From contig NC_087076.1 in assembly GCF_026151205.1 (NCBI RefSeq), positions 22,686,828-22,750,827 on the forward strand: a stretch of 64,000 nt of DNA. The letters run 5' to 3'. The translations under genes and the position numbers were made by a program. This DNA comes from Bolinopsis microptera (Eukaryota; Ctenophora; Tentaculata; Lobata; Bolinopsidae). The notes under the pieces were generated by a model that was not told the DNA's origin, searched no databases, and saw only the letters and a program-made list of their open reading frames with translations. Below are positions 37,801 through 44,290 of this stretch, piece by piece. Each line of letters opens with the position of its first letter. Position 1 is the first letter of the stretch.

Positions 37801-40747
37801 GTAATGAAGAATTAACCACAATGCAATCATTAAAAACCACGTTAACTATATAGTCGTATATTGTGCATCCAGTTTCGCAAATGCGAGCAGTTACGAAAAT
37901 ATATAAATTTGAGTAGAAGGTGATAACTAGATGATTTCCAATTTACAGTAAAGAACGAAAAAGTATAGTGCTCTCATCTCGTCAGACTCTCGCTACCCAA
38001 ACTCTTTCATTGTTTTCCTTCGCTATAATAGAATGAATTCTAATTTCAGCGAAATTGAAACTGAAACTGAAATTGAAACTGAAACTGAAACCCCTTTCAA
38101 GGTGCTCGTATGGGGTGAGAAGTAAGAATCATACAGCTACAGATAACACCGGTAACAAGTCAGAGTGAGATGTGATGAGAGTGGGAATAGAAACATACAC
38201 TCCCACCAAGTGCAGTGACTTGCATAATCACTGGAGTTACCATGACAACACTTCCTGCATTCCCTAAACAGTAATGTCCCATTTAAAAAGTTTCTCATCA
38301 ATTATGTAAGCAAGAAAAGGTATTATACAAACACACAACACTTAAATTTAGTTTTGTGTGTTTGCTCAAAAATTTTTTATTCAATTTTGAAAATATTGGA
38401 CCTCGATTTTTTACGATTTTTCGATGTCCAGGATTTTCAAAATTGAATAAAAAAATTTTAAAGGCCTATCTCCAAATTTTGTATGAGCAATTTCTTCTAA
38501 ATGGTCCCTAGAACATATCATGAAAGTTTCAGGGTGATTGCTCAAAAAATGTAGGAGAAGATAGATTTTTAGACTCGATTTTCAGAACTTGCGATTGAAA
38601 ATCGCTCGCGCAATACATTTACACATAAGCGCTGACCTTAGACCGGCGATAATTTCGGCTAGAAACAATATTTTTCCATGGGACCAAAAGCAGCTGGTAG
38701 ATATCACTCCCTTCTATTAGAAACAACTATAAAGTCAATTTCGAGAGATTTTTGATGAAGACCCCCCGGCCCCCATAACGCATATAAACGCATATTAACA
38801 CATATATAAACGCATATTAATCTTTAGATTTAGTACTCACAGTTGGCAATGTTGATGCACGTATTGGTATCGAAGCTATAAGCTTTTTTTGCGGCGGCGT
38901 TGCCGGTGTTCGTTCTCTTATCCAAAACATAGGAAGTTAAACCTTCGCTATTGTAATTGTCCACAATCACGACATTACTCCTTTCAAACGGCGCTTTTAC
39001 AGGGTCGTAAGTGGACGCTGAAATTTGTTTGTTATTTCATATTCATAAATCAATAAATTAGTTGTTAGGCTTATCCAAGTGCCAGCACAATCTACAAAGT
39101 TATATACCGAAATGAATCGGGATCAGCTTACTGGTAACTATTTAAACAAACGTTTTCTAAACGTCGTTTTTAATAGTTTAAAGTTAAACGTTCCGCCCGA
39201 ACTTTTGAGGGGGTCACGGACTCCGTGCGCCCAAAAAATCACCTTGACGTACCTAAAACCAAAATTTGGCGACAAATGTTTTTACAATATGATTCTGCAC
39301 CGATTCCGATCTGCGCAATTTCGGTACTAGTTTGTTGGTCAAATGCCATCTCGAAAACAAGTTCCATAAAAAATACGTGAACTCCCACCTCCCCCCCCCC
39401 CCCCCCCCCCCCCCCCCTTTCCCCCATTTATGTTAAGATATTATATTATCGAAATAAAATATTTCTTTTTCAGATTAACTTACGGAACATCCATGTGATT
39501 TTGGCTGGTAGAACAGTTGCCTGATCGGTAAATATGGTAAGGAAACGTCCGTCAAGTGCAGAATTAGCTTTTAACGCTGCAGTACAATCTGCCGAAATAG
39601 TATCGGAAGTAGTCAGTTGGATGGTGCCAAGATAAGCTGCTAACGTGTCTGGGGTATCAGCGATAATGGCATACGTAACATCGAAGCTAGCTGATGGCTT
39701 CGGAGCGTCTTCAGGTAAAACAAACGTAAGGGCTGACTCCACAAAGACGTCTTCAACAGCTGCACGGCACTCGAGTGTAACCTTATACTGCTCAAGATTA
39801 TCACTAGATAGACCAGTGAATGCAGCTGTTAATTTGACTAGGCCTTCTGCTCCAGCAGCATCAGACGTGTGTACTGTGTGGATAACTTCAGACTCCACTA
39901 ATGTTATCTCACTTTTTAGAGTCAGATCATAACTAAGCAAGTCCCATGAAATTGTCATCTTGTTAGCGGCGTCATCCACGGTTTGAACGTCGACTTCAGC
40001 AGGTTGACTGTTAGAGATAAGACCTGAAATAAAATTAAAAAATTAATCACCAAATAGGAAATTCAGAGCTATATTTATAATAATACTATAATATATTATA
40101 CAACACGCCAAATAACTATAAGATGCAGCTCTAGTGTGTAGGTATATCATTAAAACGACTCACCATCCGCGCTCTCTGGGAGTTGACCAACTTCACGCCC
40201 AAGGAAAAAAAGGTCCAATGGTCCAGCTTTCGTAAAAGCGAACGCCTCTGCTCCGGTCCACTCAATTTGTTCAGGGAAACAAAAATGTGCTGTTTCAGTA
40301 ACGCCAATCAATAGCAAAACCAAAGTCCAGGTCTGATAGAGAGCAAAGAATTTAGTATCAAATTTGGTGCATATGCCCAAATATGGGCATATGGTTTTTG
40401 GCTCATAACTCAGTCATTTTTTGTCCAATTTGGATGAAAATTGGCCAAATTTGGCTCAAATATAGGTGCGGCTGCACTGCGGGCACCGGTGGACGGTTGG
40501 GGTCCGGGACCCCCTCAAAAGTTTGGTCATGGGTCTTAGTTTGTCGGTCAACTGCTATGTCAGAATCAAGTTTCATAAAAATTTCAGACTGGACGGCGGA
40601 CAGTTCAAACATTAGGTAATGGATATTATATAAGCCATTTTTGACCTTATCTCCGCTGGACTGACGTACGCAATATGTGAAAAGATCCCTTGTGTAACCA
40701 TGGTAACAATACTGTAACCATGGTAACAATACTGGACTCACCTTCAT
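7706..40747 (-). CDS. Adhesion-GPCR-type receptor ectodomain, 30 exons, 3' part outside window
   Basis: A cell-surface receptor gene threaded by hand from exons whose GT-AG sites and phases all agree, about 1,666 codons. Exons from start: 40742-40747, 40164-40332, 39484-40023, 38841-39017, 37642-37759 joined to 23048-23112 (split by the palindromic element), 22723-22891, 22100-22236, 21850-21941, 21497-21599, 20234-20458, 18581-18810, 17977-18208, 17121-17251 or 16947-17050, 16366-16488, 15768-16014, 15186-15270, 15082-15116, 14628-14864, 14293-14460, 13861-13995, 13492-13595, 13182-13353, 12640-13005, 12253-12374, 11943-12063, 11433-11465, 10818-10918, 10052-10189, 9058-9382, 7706-7824. Domain order: signal peptide, FN3-like, trefoil-like, CCP/sushi repeats, FN3 repeats, CCP-like, HRM, GAIN. 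HRM plus GAIN is typical of adhesion GPCRs; GPS and 7TM were not found. As sequenced, the trefoil exon is interrupted, so this allele may be non-functional. Confidence 0.8.
8128..8505. repeat. (ATGATAAGGT)n decanucleotide array
   Basis: About 21 nearly perfect 10-bp units at 8292-8505, plus a looser patch at 8128-8190. It lies in the intron between receptor exons 29 and 30. Minus-strand ORFs over it are period artefacts. Confidence 0.97.
8603..8990. mobile_element. Degenerate MITE related to the 42-44 kb TA element
   Basis: The left end (TGAACGGACATTAATTGGAC, then GCTAGGGGCC) resembles the subterminal repeats at 42040-42110 and 42830-42893. The right end (GTGTCCGTTCACGCAATGTC) resembles the inverted right end near 44370. 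No coding sequence. The boundaries are approximate. Confidence 0.45.
9058..9382 (-). CDS. Receptor exon 29: GAIN domain, subdomain A
   Basis: 325 bp, phase 0-1, residues 1519-1626. A helical stretch with VKKTVQIIDDLVNLSIITDD and SDQFRQSAVSLTRALVKK resembles the helical first half of GAIN, which holds the self-cleavage domain of adhesion GPCRs. The donor is taken as GTTG|GTTAGT because it keeps phase with the next exon. Confidence 0.78.
9455..9905 (+). repeat. Dispersed repeat with a hAT-type insertion
   Basis: Outside 9520-9777 this matches the inverted copy at 60000-60185: ATAGAAAATGTGACTTTTTT on the left and TCTTCATCACATTGTGTCA, TTTATGCATACCAA on the right. It lies in the intron between receptor exons 28 and 29. 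Confidence 0.8.
9520..9777. mobile_element. hAT-type MITE, 258 bp, with 8-bp target duplication
   Basis: The ends are CAGTGCTGTACACCGCCGG and, inverted, CAAGGCTGAACGCTGCCG, similar to each other and to the CAG-start of hAT elements. Flanks are ACGAAGGA (9512-9519) and ATGAAGGA (9778-9785), an 8-bp duplication with one change. The copy at 60000-60185 lacks the insert and reads ATGAAGGA once. The interior is GC-rich, made of GGCGGC and GTTCGGC words, with no transposase. Confidence 0.82.
10052..10918 (-). CDS. Receptor exons 27-28: HRM (hormone-receptor motif) domain
   Basis: Exons 10918-10818 (phase 1-0) and 10189-10052 (phase 0-0), residues 1439-1518. The sequence GGCPSQDEV, YGDYTWPSTNPNTYAVQPC, FYAQKFCPRSS and FSSCPSAV carries the Cys and WP-x-T spacing of the HRM domain that precedes GAIN in many adhesion GPCRs. 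The acceptor of exon 28 (GATTTCAG) and both donors are good. Confidence 0.82.
10390..10720 (+). mobile_element. Decayed LINE fragment
   Basis: Plus-strand reading around 10470-10640 gives pieces such as DDTMKMFEASIKEAA, which parallel DDARKMFEASRSLAG in the LINE fragment at 41028-41699. Frames are broken. It lies in the intron between receptor exons 27 and 28. Confidence 0.5.
11433..11465 (-). CDS. Receptor exon 26: 33-nt microexon
   Basis: Acceptor TTTCTTTCAG, donor TGTG|GTAAGC, phase 1-1, encoding DNCDLANSNKC with two cysteines. Both neighbours are also phase 1 at these junctions, so the exon can be included or skipped without changing frame. Confidence 0.65.
11600..11960. repeat. Degenerate tandem duplication of about 180 bp
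   Basis: AACAACATCCAATGGTTGCA, GCAGACCTTATCAAGACCG at 11607-11655 recurs as AACAACACCCAATGGATGCA, GCAGACCCTATAAACACCG at 11785-11835. Intronic, no coding signal. Confidence 0.6.
11943..12374 (-). CDS. Receptor exons 24-25: CCP-like domain
   Basis: Exons 12374-12253 (phase 1-0) and 12063-11943 (phase 0-1), residues 1347-1427. They hold YACSKSTLTDAG, VPFTLTCPGDLVV, TSVLCLAAGWGDYIECVEVP: four cysteines and a Trp before the last Cys, as in CCP modules. This isolated module lies between the FN3 block and the HRM. Confidence 0.76.
12640..13005 (-). CDS. Receptor exon 23: FN3 domain with furin-like site
   Basis: 366 bp, phase 1-1, residues 1225-1346. Opens GPTLPTPIDSSKIVLT and closes with KFTGLESNVAYKISMTSEGN and VEVEVTT, a clear FN3. 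A basic run, LPSRRKRDVTP, lies in a long loop and matches the furin consensus R-x-K/R-R, so the ectodomain could be cut here as well as at the GPS. That use is inferred. Confidence 0.88.
13182..13595 (-). CDS. Receptor exons 21-22: FN3 domain
   Basis: Exons 13595-13492 (phase 1-0) and 13353-13182 (phase 0-1), residues 1133-1224. They read SATITDVEVSSTARDVTIKL, then LTPLTEYTFTVTVLTDDDTP, the Leu-x-Pro-x-Thr-x-Tyr signature of FN3. A two-exon FN3 split in the middle is common in metazoan receptors. Confidence 0.85.
13861..14460 (-). CDS. Receptor exons 19-20: FN3-like domain
   Basis: Exons 14460-14293 and 13995-13861, both phase 1-1, residues 1032-1132. They read GDVTISVVGAKTVTMIF, EYDWSSVLEPLKSYVVVISS and GGDMTKEFNT, the strand order expected of FN3 (L.P...Y.V.I). 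The splice sites are good. Confidence 0.78.
14628..15270 (-). CDS. Receptor exons 16-18: first domain of the FN3 block
   Basis: Exons 15270-15186 (phase 1-2), 15116-15082 (35 bp, phase 2-1) and 14864-14628 (phase 1-1). Readable parts are GAPTASTGSYTFTASVVLPS, TLNYDWGPEVFC and QVADSTGDIICTITTINADS, ending VGPPPLDA. The small middle exon and the start of the third were chosen because no other pair of sites keeps the frame. The fold is FN3-like but weak. Confidence 0.66.
15768..16014 (-). CDS. Receptor exon 15: CCP-like module 7
   Basis: 247 bp, phase 0-1, residues 831-912. Starts VTEIPNPNANTIVSAAG, with LGEQVEITCSSDDY, GSYAECKKD and GKDWCL. The GxxVxxxC signature fits CCP. It is the last of the tandem CCP-like block before the FN3 block. 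Confidence 0.83.
16366..16488 (-). CDS. Receptor exon 14: second half of CCP-like module 6
   Basis: 123 bp, phase 0-0, residues 790-830: VQFQCKDQTMTVEG, FEAECGTNG, LKKCYPSCS. It supplies the last cysteines to exon 13a or 13b. Acceptor TTACCAG, donor TTCG|GTAAG. Confidence 0.8.
16947..17050 (-). CDS. Receptor alternative exon 13b
   Basis: 104 bp, phase 1-0, first half of a CCP-like module (PCSLIGLDYSLVATF through LINPGEK). Acceptor ATCTTTCAG, donor GAAA|GTAAGT. Joined to exon 14 it gives a normal four-Cys module, so this may be the default choice. It lies only 70 bp after exon 13a. Confidence 0.72.
17121..17251 (-). CDS. Receptor alternative exon 13a (GC donor)
   Basis: 131 bp, phase 1-0. 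It encodes the first half of a CCP-like module (MCKLPTKNELDQFFDFLK through SIPPNTK). The only donor that keeps the module intact is AAAG|GCAAGC, a GC-AG type. The next exon downstream is another first half with the same phases, and exon 14 is a second half, so 13a and 13b can only be used one at a time if the module is to be whole. Confidence 0.6.
17977..18208 (-). CDS. Receptor exon 12: diverged CCP-like module 5
   Basis: 232 bp, phase 0-1, residues 678-754. Three cysteines are in CCP-like context (LLIIGCKHDK, TKFFCDASKY, DLIKCY). The expected first Cys is missing and may be supplied by the end of the previous exon. Acceptor TTTTCGCAG, donor TACA|GTAAGTC. Confidence 0.78.
18581..18810 (-). 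CDS. Receptor exon 11: CCP-like module 4
   Basis: 230 bp, phase 1-0, residues 601-677. Reads EDCPLTVLADHG, YELECQDGDYHLPYG, DEIECEEV, QSCHAPCDI. It is acidic and Cys-rich with CCP-like spacing plus one extra Cys near the end that may serve the next module. Confidence 0.83.
19409..20150. mobile_element. MITE with CGACATCTGTCCG terminal repeats
   Basis: The left end has CGACATCTGTCCGACAGCG and repeats of it, and the right end has the same words inverted (CGGACAGATGTCGCTGTCGG), about 740 bp apart. Internal copies of the 13-mer occur near both ends. No transposase. It lies in the intron between receptor exons 10 and 11 and ends 84 bp from exon 10. Confidence 0.65.
20234..20458 (-). CDS. Receptor exon 10: CCP/sushi-like module 3
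   Basis: A single symmetrical 1-1 exon of 225 bp, residues 526-600, starting QCATSEVTLEADAKA and ending GIYDIKKC. Four cysteines sit at CCP-like spacing (VGQKINYQCDTG, ELDCIYSSG). Acceptor GTTTTCAG and donor AGAG|GTACGT. Confidence 0.83.
21057..21262 (+). repeat. Dispersed repeat, copy 2, with CCCTAA-rich left flank
   Basis: Matches 4838-5040 (TAGCCTGTCACGTGA through GGGTGAGCAATTTAGT). Just to the left, 20995-21050 has CCATAACC, ACAGCCCTAACCCTAG and CCCTAAACAATCGAATTC, as near 2600. It is intronic in the receptor gene. Confidence 0.75.
21497..21941 (-). CDS. Receptor exons 8-9: CCP/sushi module 2
   Basis: Exons 21941-21850 (phase 1-0) and 21599-21497 (phase 0-1), residues 461-525. This is the most canonical CCP: ACTKPTIDD, then YPAGTEINLECKPGYG, AIKCSG and YSDKKCY, with cysteines and the GxxI..C..GYG signature in place. 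Such modules mediate protein or glycan binding outside the cell. Confidence 0.87.
22100..22891 (-). CDS. Receptor exons 6-7: CCP/sushi-like module 1
   Basis: Two exons, 22891-22723 (phase 1-2) and 22236-22100 (phase 2-1), encode residues 359-460. The four-Cys pattern fits a CCP module: CKLEG, GQAVTFKCKQ, SVSFNC and LVKCE. Splitting one CCP over two exons recurs in this gene. The intron contains no other coding signal. Confidence 0.8.
23048..23114 (-). pseudogene. Receptor exon 5, second part, beyond the palindromic element
   Basis: Reading minus strand, the exon resumes right after the element and encodes KCNLIHCCWVSDSSRCVAA, the CCW core of a trefoil-like domain, then a donor TCAA|GTAAGTG (phase 1). 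Bases 23113-23114 are the second copy of the 2-bp target duplication. There is no GT donor at the 37642 junction, so removing the element as a simple intron looks unlikely, although its exit end does resemble an acceptor (TTTTTTGTAG). Confidence 0.8.
23115..29922 (+). repeat. Left arm of the palindrome
   Basis: Begins with terminal hairpins built of AAGACAGCTAG motifs (23115-23270). Then come a field of TTAGGCCA / AACTGGACT words (about 23500-24200), a 60-bp-period minisatellite at about 25700-25920 (GAGAACAGTAGTGCACCAG) and a 35-bp-period one at about 26390-26560 (AAGCTAACAGTTACACCCC). ORFs are short. The ATG at 25099 followed by 10 codons and GTAAGT looks like a first exon, but no second exon was found. 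Confidence 0.88.
29923..30824. other. Loop of the palindrome, about 900 bp single-copy
   Basis: Very AT-rich, with a poly-C tract at about 30199-30217. The sequence next to both arms (TTCATAAATGATGAAT on the left, ATTCATGATTTATGAATAT on the right) is weakly similar, suggesting the palindrome once reached further in. The longest ORF, 64 codons at 30677-30871, runs into the right arm and shows no family features. Confidence 0.7.
30825..37641 (-). repeat. Right arm of the palindrome
   Basis: Inverted copy of 23115-29922. Small differences are visible, for example an extra T near 36384 against 24366 and frame-changing indels at about 31840-31925 relative to 28805-28925. The latter argue that the 67-codon ORF in the left arm at 28753-28956 is not under protein-level selection in both copies. 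Confidence 0.88.
37642..37759 (-). pseudogene. Receptor exon 5, first part (trefoil-like), cut by the palindromic element
   Basis: The exon starts after TTATTTCAG and reads open through KCPADRSGINTIDC until it runs into the terminus of the 14.5-kb element at 37641. The rest of the exon is at 23048-23112. The two parts give 183 bp with phase 1-1 only when one copy of TT is counted. The Cys pattern of the rejoined exon (C-x11-C-x14-C-x4-CC-W-x6-C) resembles a P-type trefoil domain. Confidence 0.8.
37760..38840. other. Receptor intron 4; dispersed repeat at 38420-38760
   Basis: No exon was found. There is a GAAACTGAAACTGAAA-type run at about 38051-38091. Bases 38420-38760 (GGCCTAT, AAATGGTCCCTAGAACATAT, TGAAAGTTTCAGGGTGATTG, CAATATTTTTCCATGGGA) resemble segments inside both palindrome arms (27840-28100 and 32660-32940), so the same repeat exists outside the element. 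Confidence 0.6.
38841..39017 (-). CDS. Receptor exon 4
   Basis: Phase 1-1, 177 bp, residues 239-297, bounded by ATTTCAG and AACT|GTGAGTAC. It contains VVIVDNYNSEGLTSYVLDKR and a single Cys (NTCINIAN). No family was recognised. It directly precedes the trefoil-like exon. The frame is open throughout and the phases match on both sides. Confidence 0.75.
39387..39424. repeat. Poly-C tract
   Basis: A run of about 27 C with flanking C-rich sequence, in the intron between receptor exons 3 and 4. It is prone to length errors in sequencing. Confidence 0.9.
39484..40023 (-). CDS. Receptor exon 3: FN3-like domains
   Basis: 540 bp, phase 1-1, residues 59-238. The first half reads as an FN3-like beta sandwich (TISWDLLSY near the start, FTGLSSDNLEQYKVTLECRA near residue 140). 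The second half, after PEDAPKPSASFDV, looks like a related immunoglobulin-like fold. A long clean frame with good splice sites on both sides makes this one of the surest exons. Confidence 0.85.
40164..40332 (-). CDS. Receptor exon 2: signal peptide core and N-terminus
   Basis: The acceptor is a good pyrimidine tract ending CTATCAG and the donor is GATG|GTGAG (phase 1). It encodes residues 3-58: the hydrophobic core of the signal peptide, a likely cleavage after TETA, then a mature N-terminus with one Cys (HFCFPEQIEW). The mature part matches no family I know. Confidence 0.75.
40742..40747 (-). CDS. Receptor exon 1: start codon (2 residues) after 5'UTR
   Basis: ATGAAG is followed directly by a strong donor (GTGAGTCC). 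Joined to the next exon it gives MKTWTLVLLLIGVTETA, a textbook signal peptide. The open frame that continues upstream of exon 2 has no ATG (it would need TTG), which is why the start is placed here. The 5'UTR presumably covers about 40748-40800; no clear TATA box was seen. Confidence 0.7.
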
Positions 40748-41027
40748 GTCTAATAGCTGTGCACCGTCAATAGTCGTTACTGTTTTGATCAATCCTAGCC
40801 TATAATGATATTCAAGGTTATAATGCTTTTGGAAACGAAGGGAAACACAAAATGCAATGCTTGAAATCTTCGTAAATTTACATCATTAGAGCCTGTAAAA
40901 CATTTAAGATAAGCACTCAATCAAGTAAAATTCATATATATAATCATCATAGTTTGTTAGATAGATAGCACTCAGTTTGACTGTTCAACTCTCTACTAAG
41001 ATAAAGAACTCAAACATAAATATCAAA
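40748..41027. promoter_or_regulatory. Probable 5'UTR and upstream region of the receptor
   Basis: The minus-strand sequence just upstream of ATGAAG (about 40748-40800) is probably 5'UTR. I see no TATA box or other sharp promoter element, and the start site is not fixed. Confidence 0.35.
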
Positions 41028-41699
41028 GTGCGATTGCTGAAAGGTTATCGGGTAAAACTTATTTAAATGACCCAAATGAGAAAATGAATGAACTTTTTAG
41101 TGACATACGTGCGTGTGCTGAAGAAACTATACCACTGAAAGGGAAATCCTCTAAAAAAAATTCTCCAGTGATCTAACAGTAGCTTCATTAGTTGCTAAAA
41201 AGCTCAGACTCTGAAGATAAAATCAGCCCCAAGTGGTAGTGATGATAGGAGAGAAGTTAGAAAGATTCAGAGTAGCATTTCTAAGAGACTTGTGCAAATA
41301 AATAACATTAAGGCTGACGCTCTAGCAAAAGAAAGAAATAACATTGATGATGCTAGAAAGATGTTTGAAGCTTCAAGATCTTTAGCTGGAATAAAAAAGT
41401 CGGGTAACATACTGGTCAATGACATCAACAACAACCCTATTGGTACTGATTTAGGGAAAGCAAACACAGCGAAAGCTTTCTTCGAAAAACAACTAACAAA
41501 AGGAGTTGAAGCTGGCCTGCAACCTTTCACCTGCGATCCAAAACCACTTGATAACCCCATTACACCAGTTGACGTTAAACTTGCTGCAAGTAAACTCAAA
41601 TCAAACCGTGCCAGTGGTCCAGATAATCTCCAGAATGAGTTGATAAAGTACGCCCATCCAATTATTTTTGAGAAGTATGCTGAGGCAATCAATGAGTGA
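41028..41699 (+). mobile_element. LINE fragment: linker and start of reverse transcriptase
   Basis: The plus frame reads IAERLSGKTYLNDPNEKMNE early on, then after broken sequence an open frame at 41292-41699 with ARKMFEASRSLAGIKK and ASKLKSNRASGPDNLQNELI. The last resembles the conserved block just before the fingers of LINE reverse transcriptase (S-x-GPD-x-L-x-x-E). It stops abruptly at 41699, so the catalytic blocks are missing. Confidence 0.75.
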
Positions 41700-42036
41700 T
41701 ATAGTGGGAACAAATACATTAGTTCGATAGGACAAGGTATTGTGACTCCTCGACTGTAAATGCCTCGAGCTCCCACTTCTACTGTCTGGAGCTTGCAATC
41801 CCATCCGTTGGCTTCTATCTCTTTTGTCAGCTGCTGATATCTCTTCATCTTTCGCTTCTCTTGATCAGCAAAGTTCTGCTCATTTCCACAAGTCAGCTCC
41901 ATTAAATAAACCTTCTTTGCTTTATCTGAATAGATCACTACATCAGGTCTTAGTGGTGTAGCTGCAATGTGCTGCGGGAAGTTCCTCAGTCTCTCATCCT
42001 CATCAAATATTATCAAATTGGAGTTTTGTAAGTATA
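41700..42036 (-). mobile_element. Fragment with PD-(D/E)xK-like domain, retroelement-associated
   Basis: The minus frame reads PLRPDVVIYSDKAKKVYLME, then LTCGNEQNFADQEKRKMKRY and LQTVEVGARGIYS. The RPD-x13-ELT arrangement resembles a PD-(D/E)xK or restriction-like endonuclease core. Similar C-terminal segments occur in invertebrate LINE-type ORFs, which is recalled knowledge and not checked. It faces the LINE fragment at 41028-41699 and ends at the TA element. Confidence 0.55.
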
Positions 42037-42271
42037 CCTTATCGGACCTTATTTGGACGGACATTACATGAACGGACATAATTGTGAACGGACATTAATA
42101 TGAACGCTCGAAGGCATTCAAAACCATCAAAAATCCGAATTTTTTTCAATTTTTGACGTTTTTTAAATTTCAGCAAATGATTTTTTAATCCATTTTTTAT
42201 ACAGTAAGTAAGAATAGCAGTCATTAAGCAGTAAAAATGTTAAAATATGTGTACATGATCAGTGTCTAATA

Positions 42272-42733
42272 TCACATATCATCTTCATTAAATGGGTTTT
42301 CGTGCATGAAATAGTCCATGCTTAAACAAGCATCAGTGATTTCTAGCTTTGTGGAAACCTTTTTTATCATACTACCCCGGTCCTGCCTTTCAGTGTTAAC
42401 TTTTACAAGCCATTCGGCGTGAAGTGGTTTTATCTTAGACAACTTTAGGTTAACCTTAACATCACGTGAAGCTTTCCTAGCACTGTTTCATTACCTCCCC
42501 TCAGTAATATGAACTATAAAAACGTCGGACAATGTCCTTGGCAACACGATTTACCGTAATATCTAGAGGCTGGAACAAGTTTGTCATGTTGGCGGGGACT
42601 AGCTCATGAACTATGTTGTTGAGTGCCATGATTTCGTTGACTTTTTCCGCCAAGTGACCCTTGAAAACATTATATACTAGTAGAGTTTTCTGTGCTTCCG
42701 GCAGACCAAGGAGAACCTTTCCGTCGTTAACTT
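42272..42733 (-). pseudogene. DDE-type transposase C-terminal remnant (pogo/Tigger, CENP-B-like)
   Basis: The minus frame gives LLVYNVFKGHLAEKV, NNIVHELVPANMTNLFQPLD and ITVNRVAKDIVRRFYSSYY, then a stop. After a frame disturbance it continues with LEITDACLSMDYFMHENPF and a stop at 42272-42274. The P-A-N-x-T-x-x-x-QPLD block and the FKGH motif belong to the DDE_1 superfamily endonuclease. In that family the residue before VFKG is the second catalytic Asp; here it is Asn. With the internal stop this copy should be inactive. The N-terminal DNA-binding part and first Asp were not found. Confidence 0.8.
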
Positions 42734-43239
42734 ACGGCACAATAAAGTTCTCATAGTTGTCATACTCATATTCTGGGTAAAAAGTTCGAAATGGAAAAAT
42801 GTTTGAAAAAATTTCAACGGACTTTAACTTGGACGGACATTAATTGAACGGACTTTATTTGAACGGACATTAAGATGAACGCTAGGGCCCCAGTGCGAAA
42901 TTATTTCAAAGCCAGTAGGAATAATTTTTTAGCCTAAAAACCCAGCAGTAAACCAGTAAATAACAATTAATAGTACATAGTAATACAGTGAATTTTTGAC
43001 CCTTTTCAGACTGAAACGTTTTTCTTCTCAGATGTTTTCTATTCTTCAAAAGTAAGTATTGTTTTCAGAAATTCGCAATATCTGAGGTACAACGTATTAA
43101 AGGCCTTTTGTGGAAACATACTTACTCACTGTCTCCCTACTTTTTAAGGCTAAAGGTGCACGGCTTAAACTTCACTTATGACCAATGACGATAAATACAA
43201 AATTGAAATCTATGTAATACAAATTCAACCGTGCTCAAT

Positions 43240-43450
43240 CACTCAGTCGATTTTCGAGAATTTTCTAAAAGGGCCCCCGGCAGTTAAAACCAATTTGAAT
43301 CGATGCATTTTCGAACGCTGATTCCGAATTACCCTTCATCATGAAGGCTTCATGACATGGGTTAAAATGCTCACAGTACATGGCAAGATATAAGGGAAAA
43401 ACTGTCTCAATCACATGATATGACCGTATAATGAAGTTGGTCTAATTTCT
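43240..43450 (-). repeat. Dispersed repeat, inverted diverged copy 3
   Basis: Read on the minus strand it has ATTCGGAATCAGCGTTCG, ATGCATCGATTC and GGGCCCTTTTAG, matching 4838-5040 and 21060-21262. The adjoining 43452-43515 (GTTAGGGTTAGTGGTTAGGG) is the telomere-like companion sequence, inverted. Confidence 0.6.
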
Positions 43451-44157
43451 CGTTAGGGTTAGTGGTTAGGGTTTCAGTGTATGCTTTTTAAAGATTGGGC
43501 TAGGGTTGGGATCAGATTAGAGGGCTAAAATTTCGAATAGTCATTCAGGGCCAGCTAGACAACGTGTTTATAAAGTCCGTGACAGTCGAGTGTAGAGTAA
43601 TTAATTATCATCATTCATCCATACAACTTTCTGATCGTGATTAAATTTATATTGTTACATGTTATGTCATCAATTTAGTAATTTACGTTGCATCAGTTCT
43701 AGTTTATAATTATGTTAAGACGCGCAGCTTAAGTCATGCGCGTGCGTTACGTACTTTATTTATCAACGTGCATATGCGTATATAATAATCAAAAAGTGGT
43801 ACGTGACAAGCTTGTTTTACGAAAAAAGACAATTTCGATTGCCAATTACGGTCACGCGCGCTATTGCAAGTTTAAAAGCTAAAATTGCCCGGGGTAGGGC
43901 TCCACAAATATGATACAACAATAAATGTTTATGGTACCATGCACATGTAATTATTTATTTGTCCATTATTAATTGATTTATGGGTCGTTCACATATTACA
44001 AAATACGTTATCATTTATGAATTTATGCTCCAAAAAGTGAAAACGTAATGTATTAATATGTGATCAACCCCTTTAATTAAATTTTTCATGTAATGAAATG
44101 GGTAAATATAGCAGCTGCGCAATTTTATTTTTCATAACGAGAAACGACTGACTATTA

Positions 44158-44290
44158 TTTTGTAGGTTTACAACCTACCAGGACGCGCTCAGAGTTGGAC
44201 TCGTCGACGGTCCTATATACGGTTCCAATATATTGAACAGATTTTTTACGAGTATCACCCGTTAAACTATTATCCTGATGATGATAAGAA
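44158..44290 (+). repeat. Dispersed repeat, copy A
   Basis: TTTGTAGGTTTACAACCTAC, CAGGACGCGCTCAGAGTTGG and ACTCGTCGACGGTCC recur almost unchanged at 49033-49131, followed in both by ATCACCCGTTAA. TTGTAGGTTTACAACCTACC also contains a short palindrome (GTAGGTTTACAACCTAC). Possibly the end of a DNA transposon. Confidence 0.7.

Noticed and set aside
40150..40380. Receptor start taken as the whole open frame from 40380
   Set aside because: That frame has no ATG, only TTG. A strong acceptor at 40333 and an upstream ATGAAG with a perfect donor give a better signal peptide.
41028..42036. Twin-priming inversion of a single LINE
   Set aside because: Twin priming inverts the 5' part ahead of the 3' part. 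Here the order is sense 5' part followed by antisense 3' part, which does not fit.
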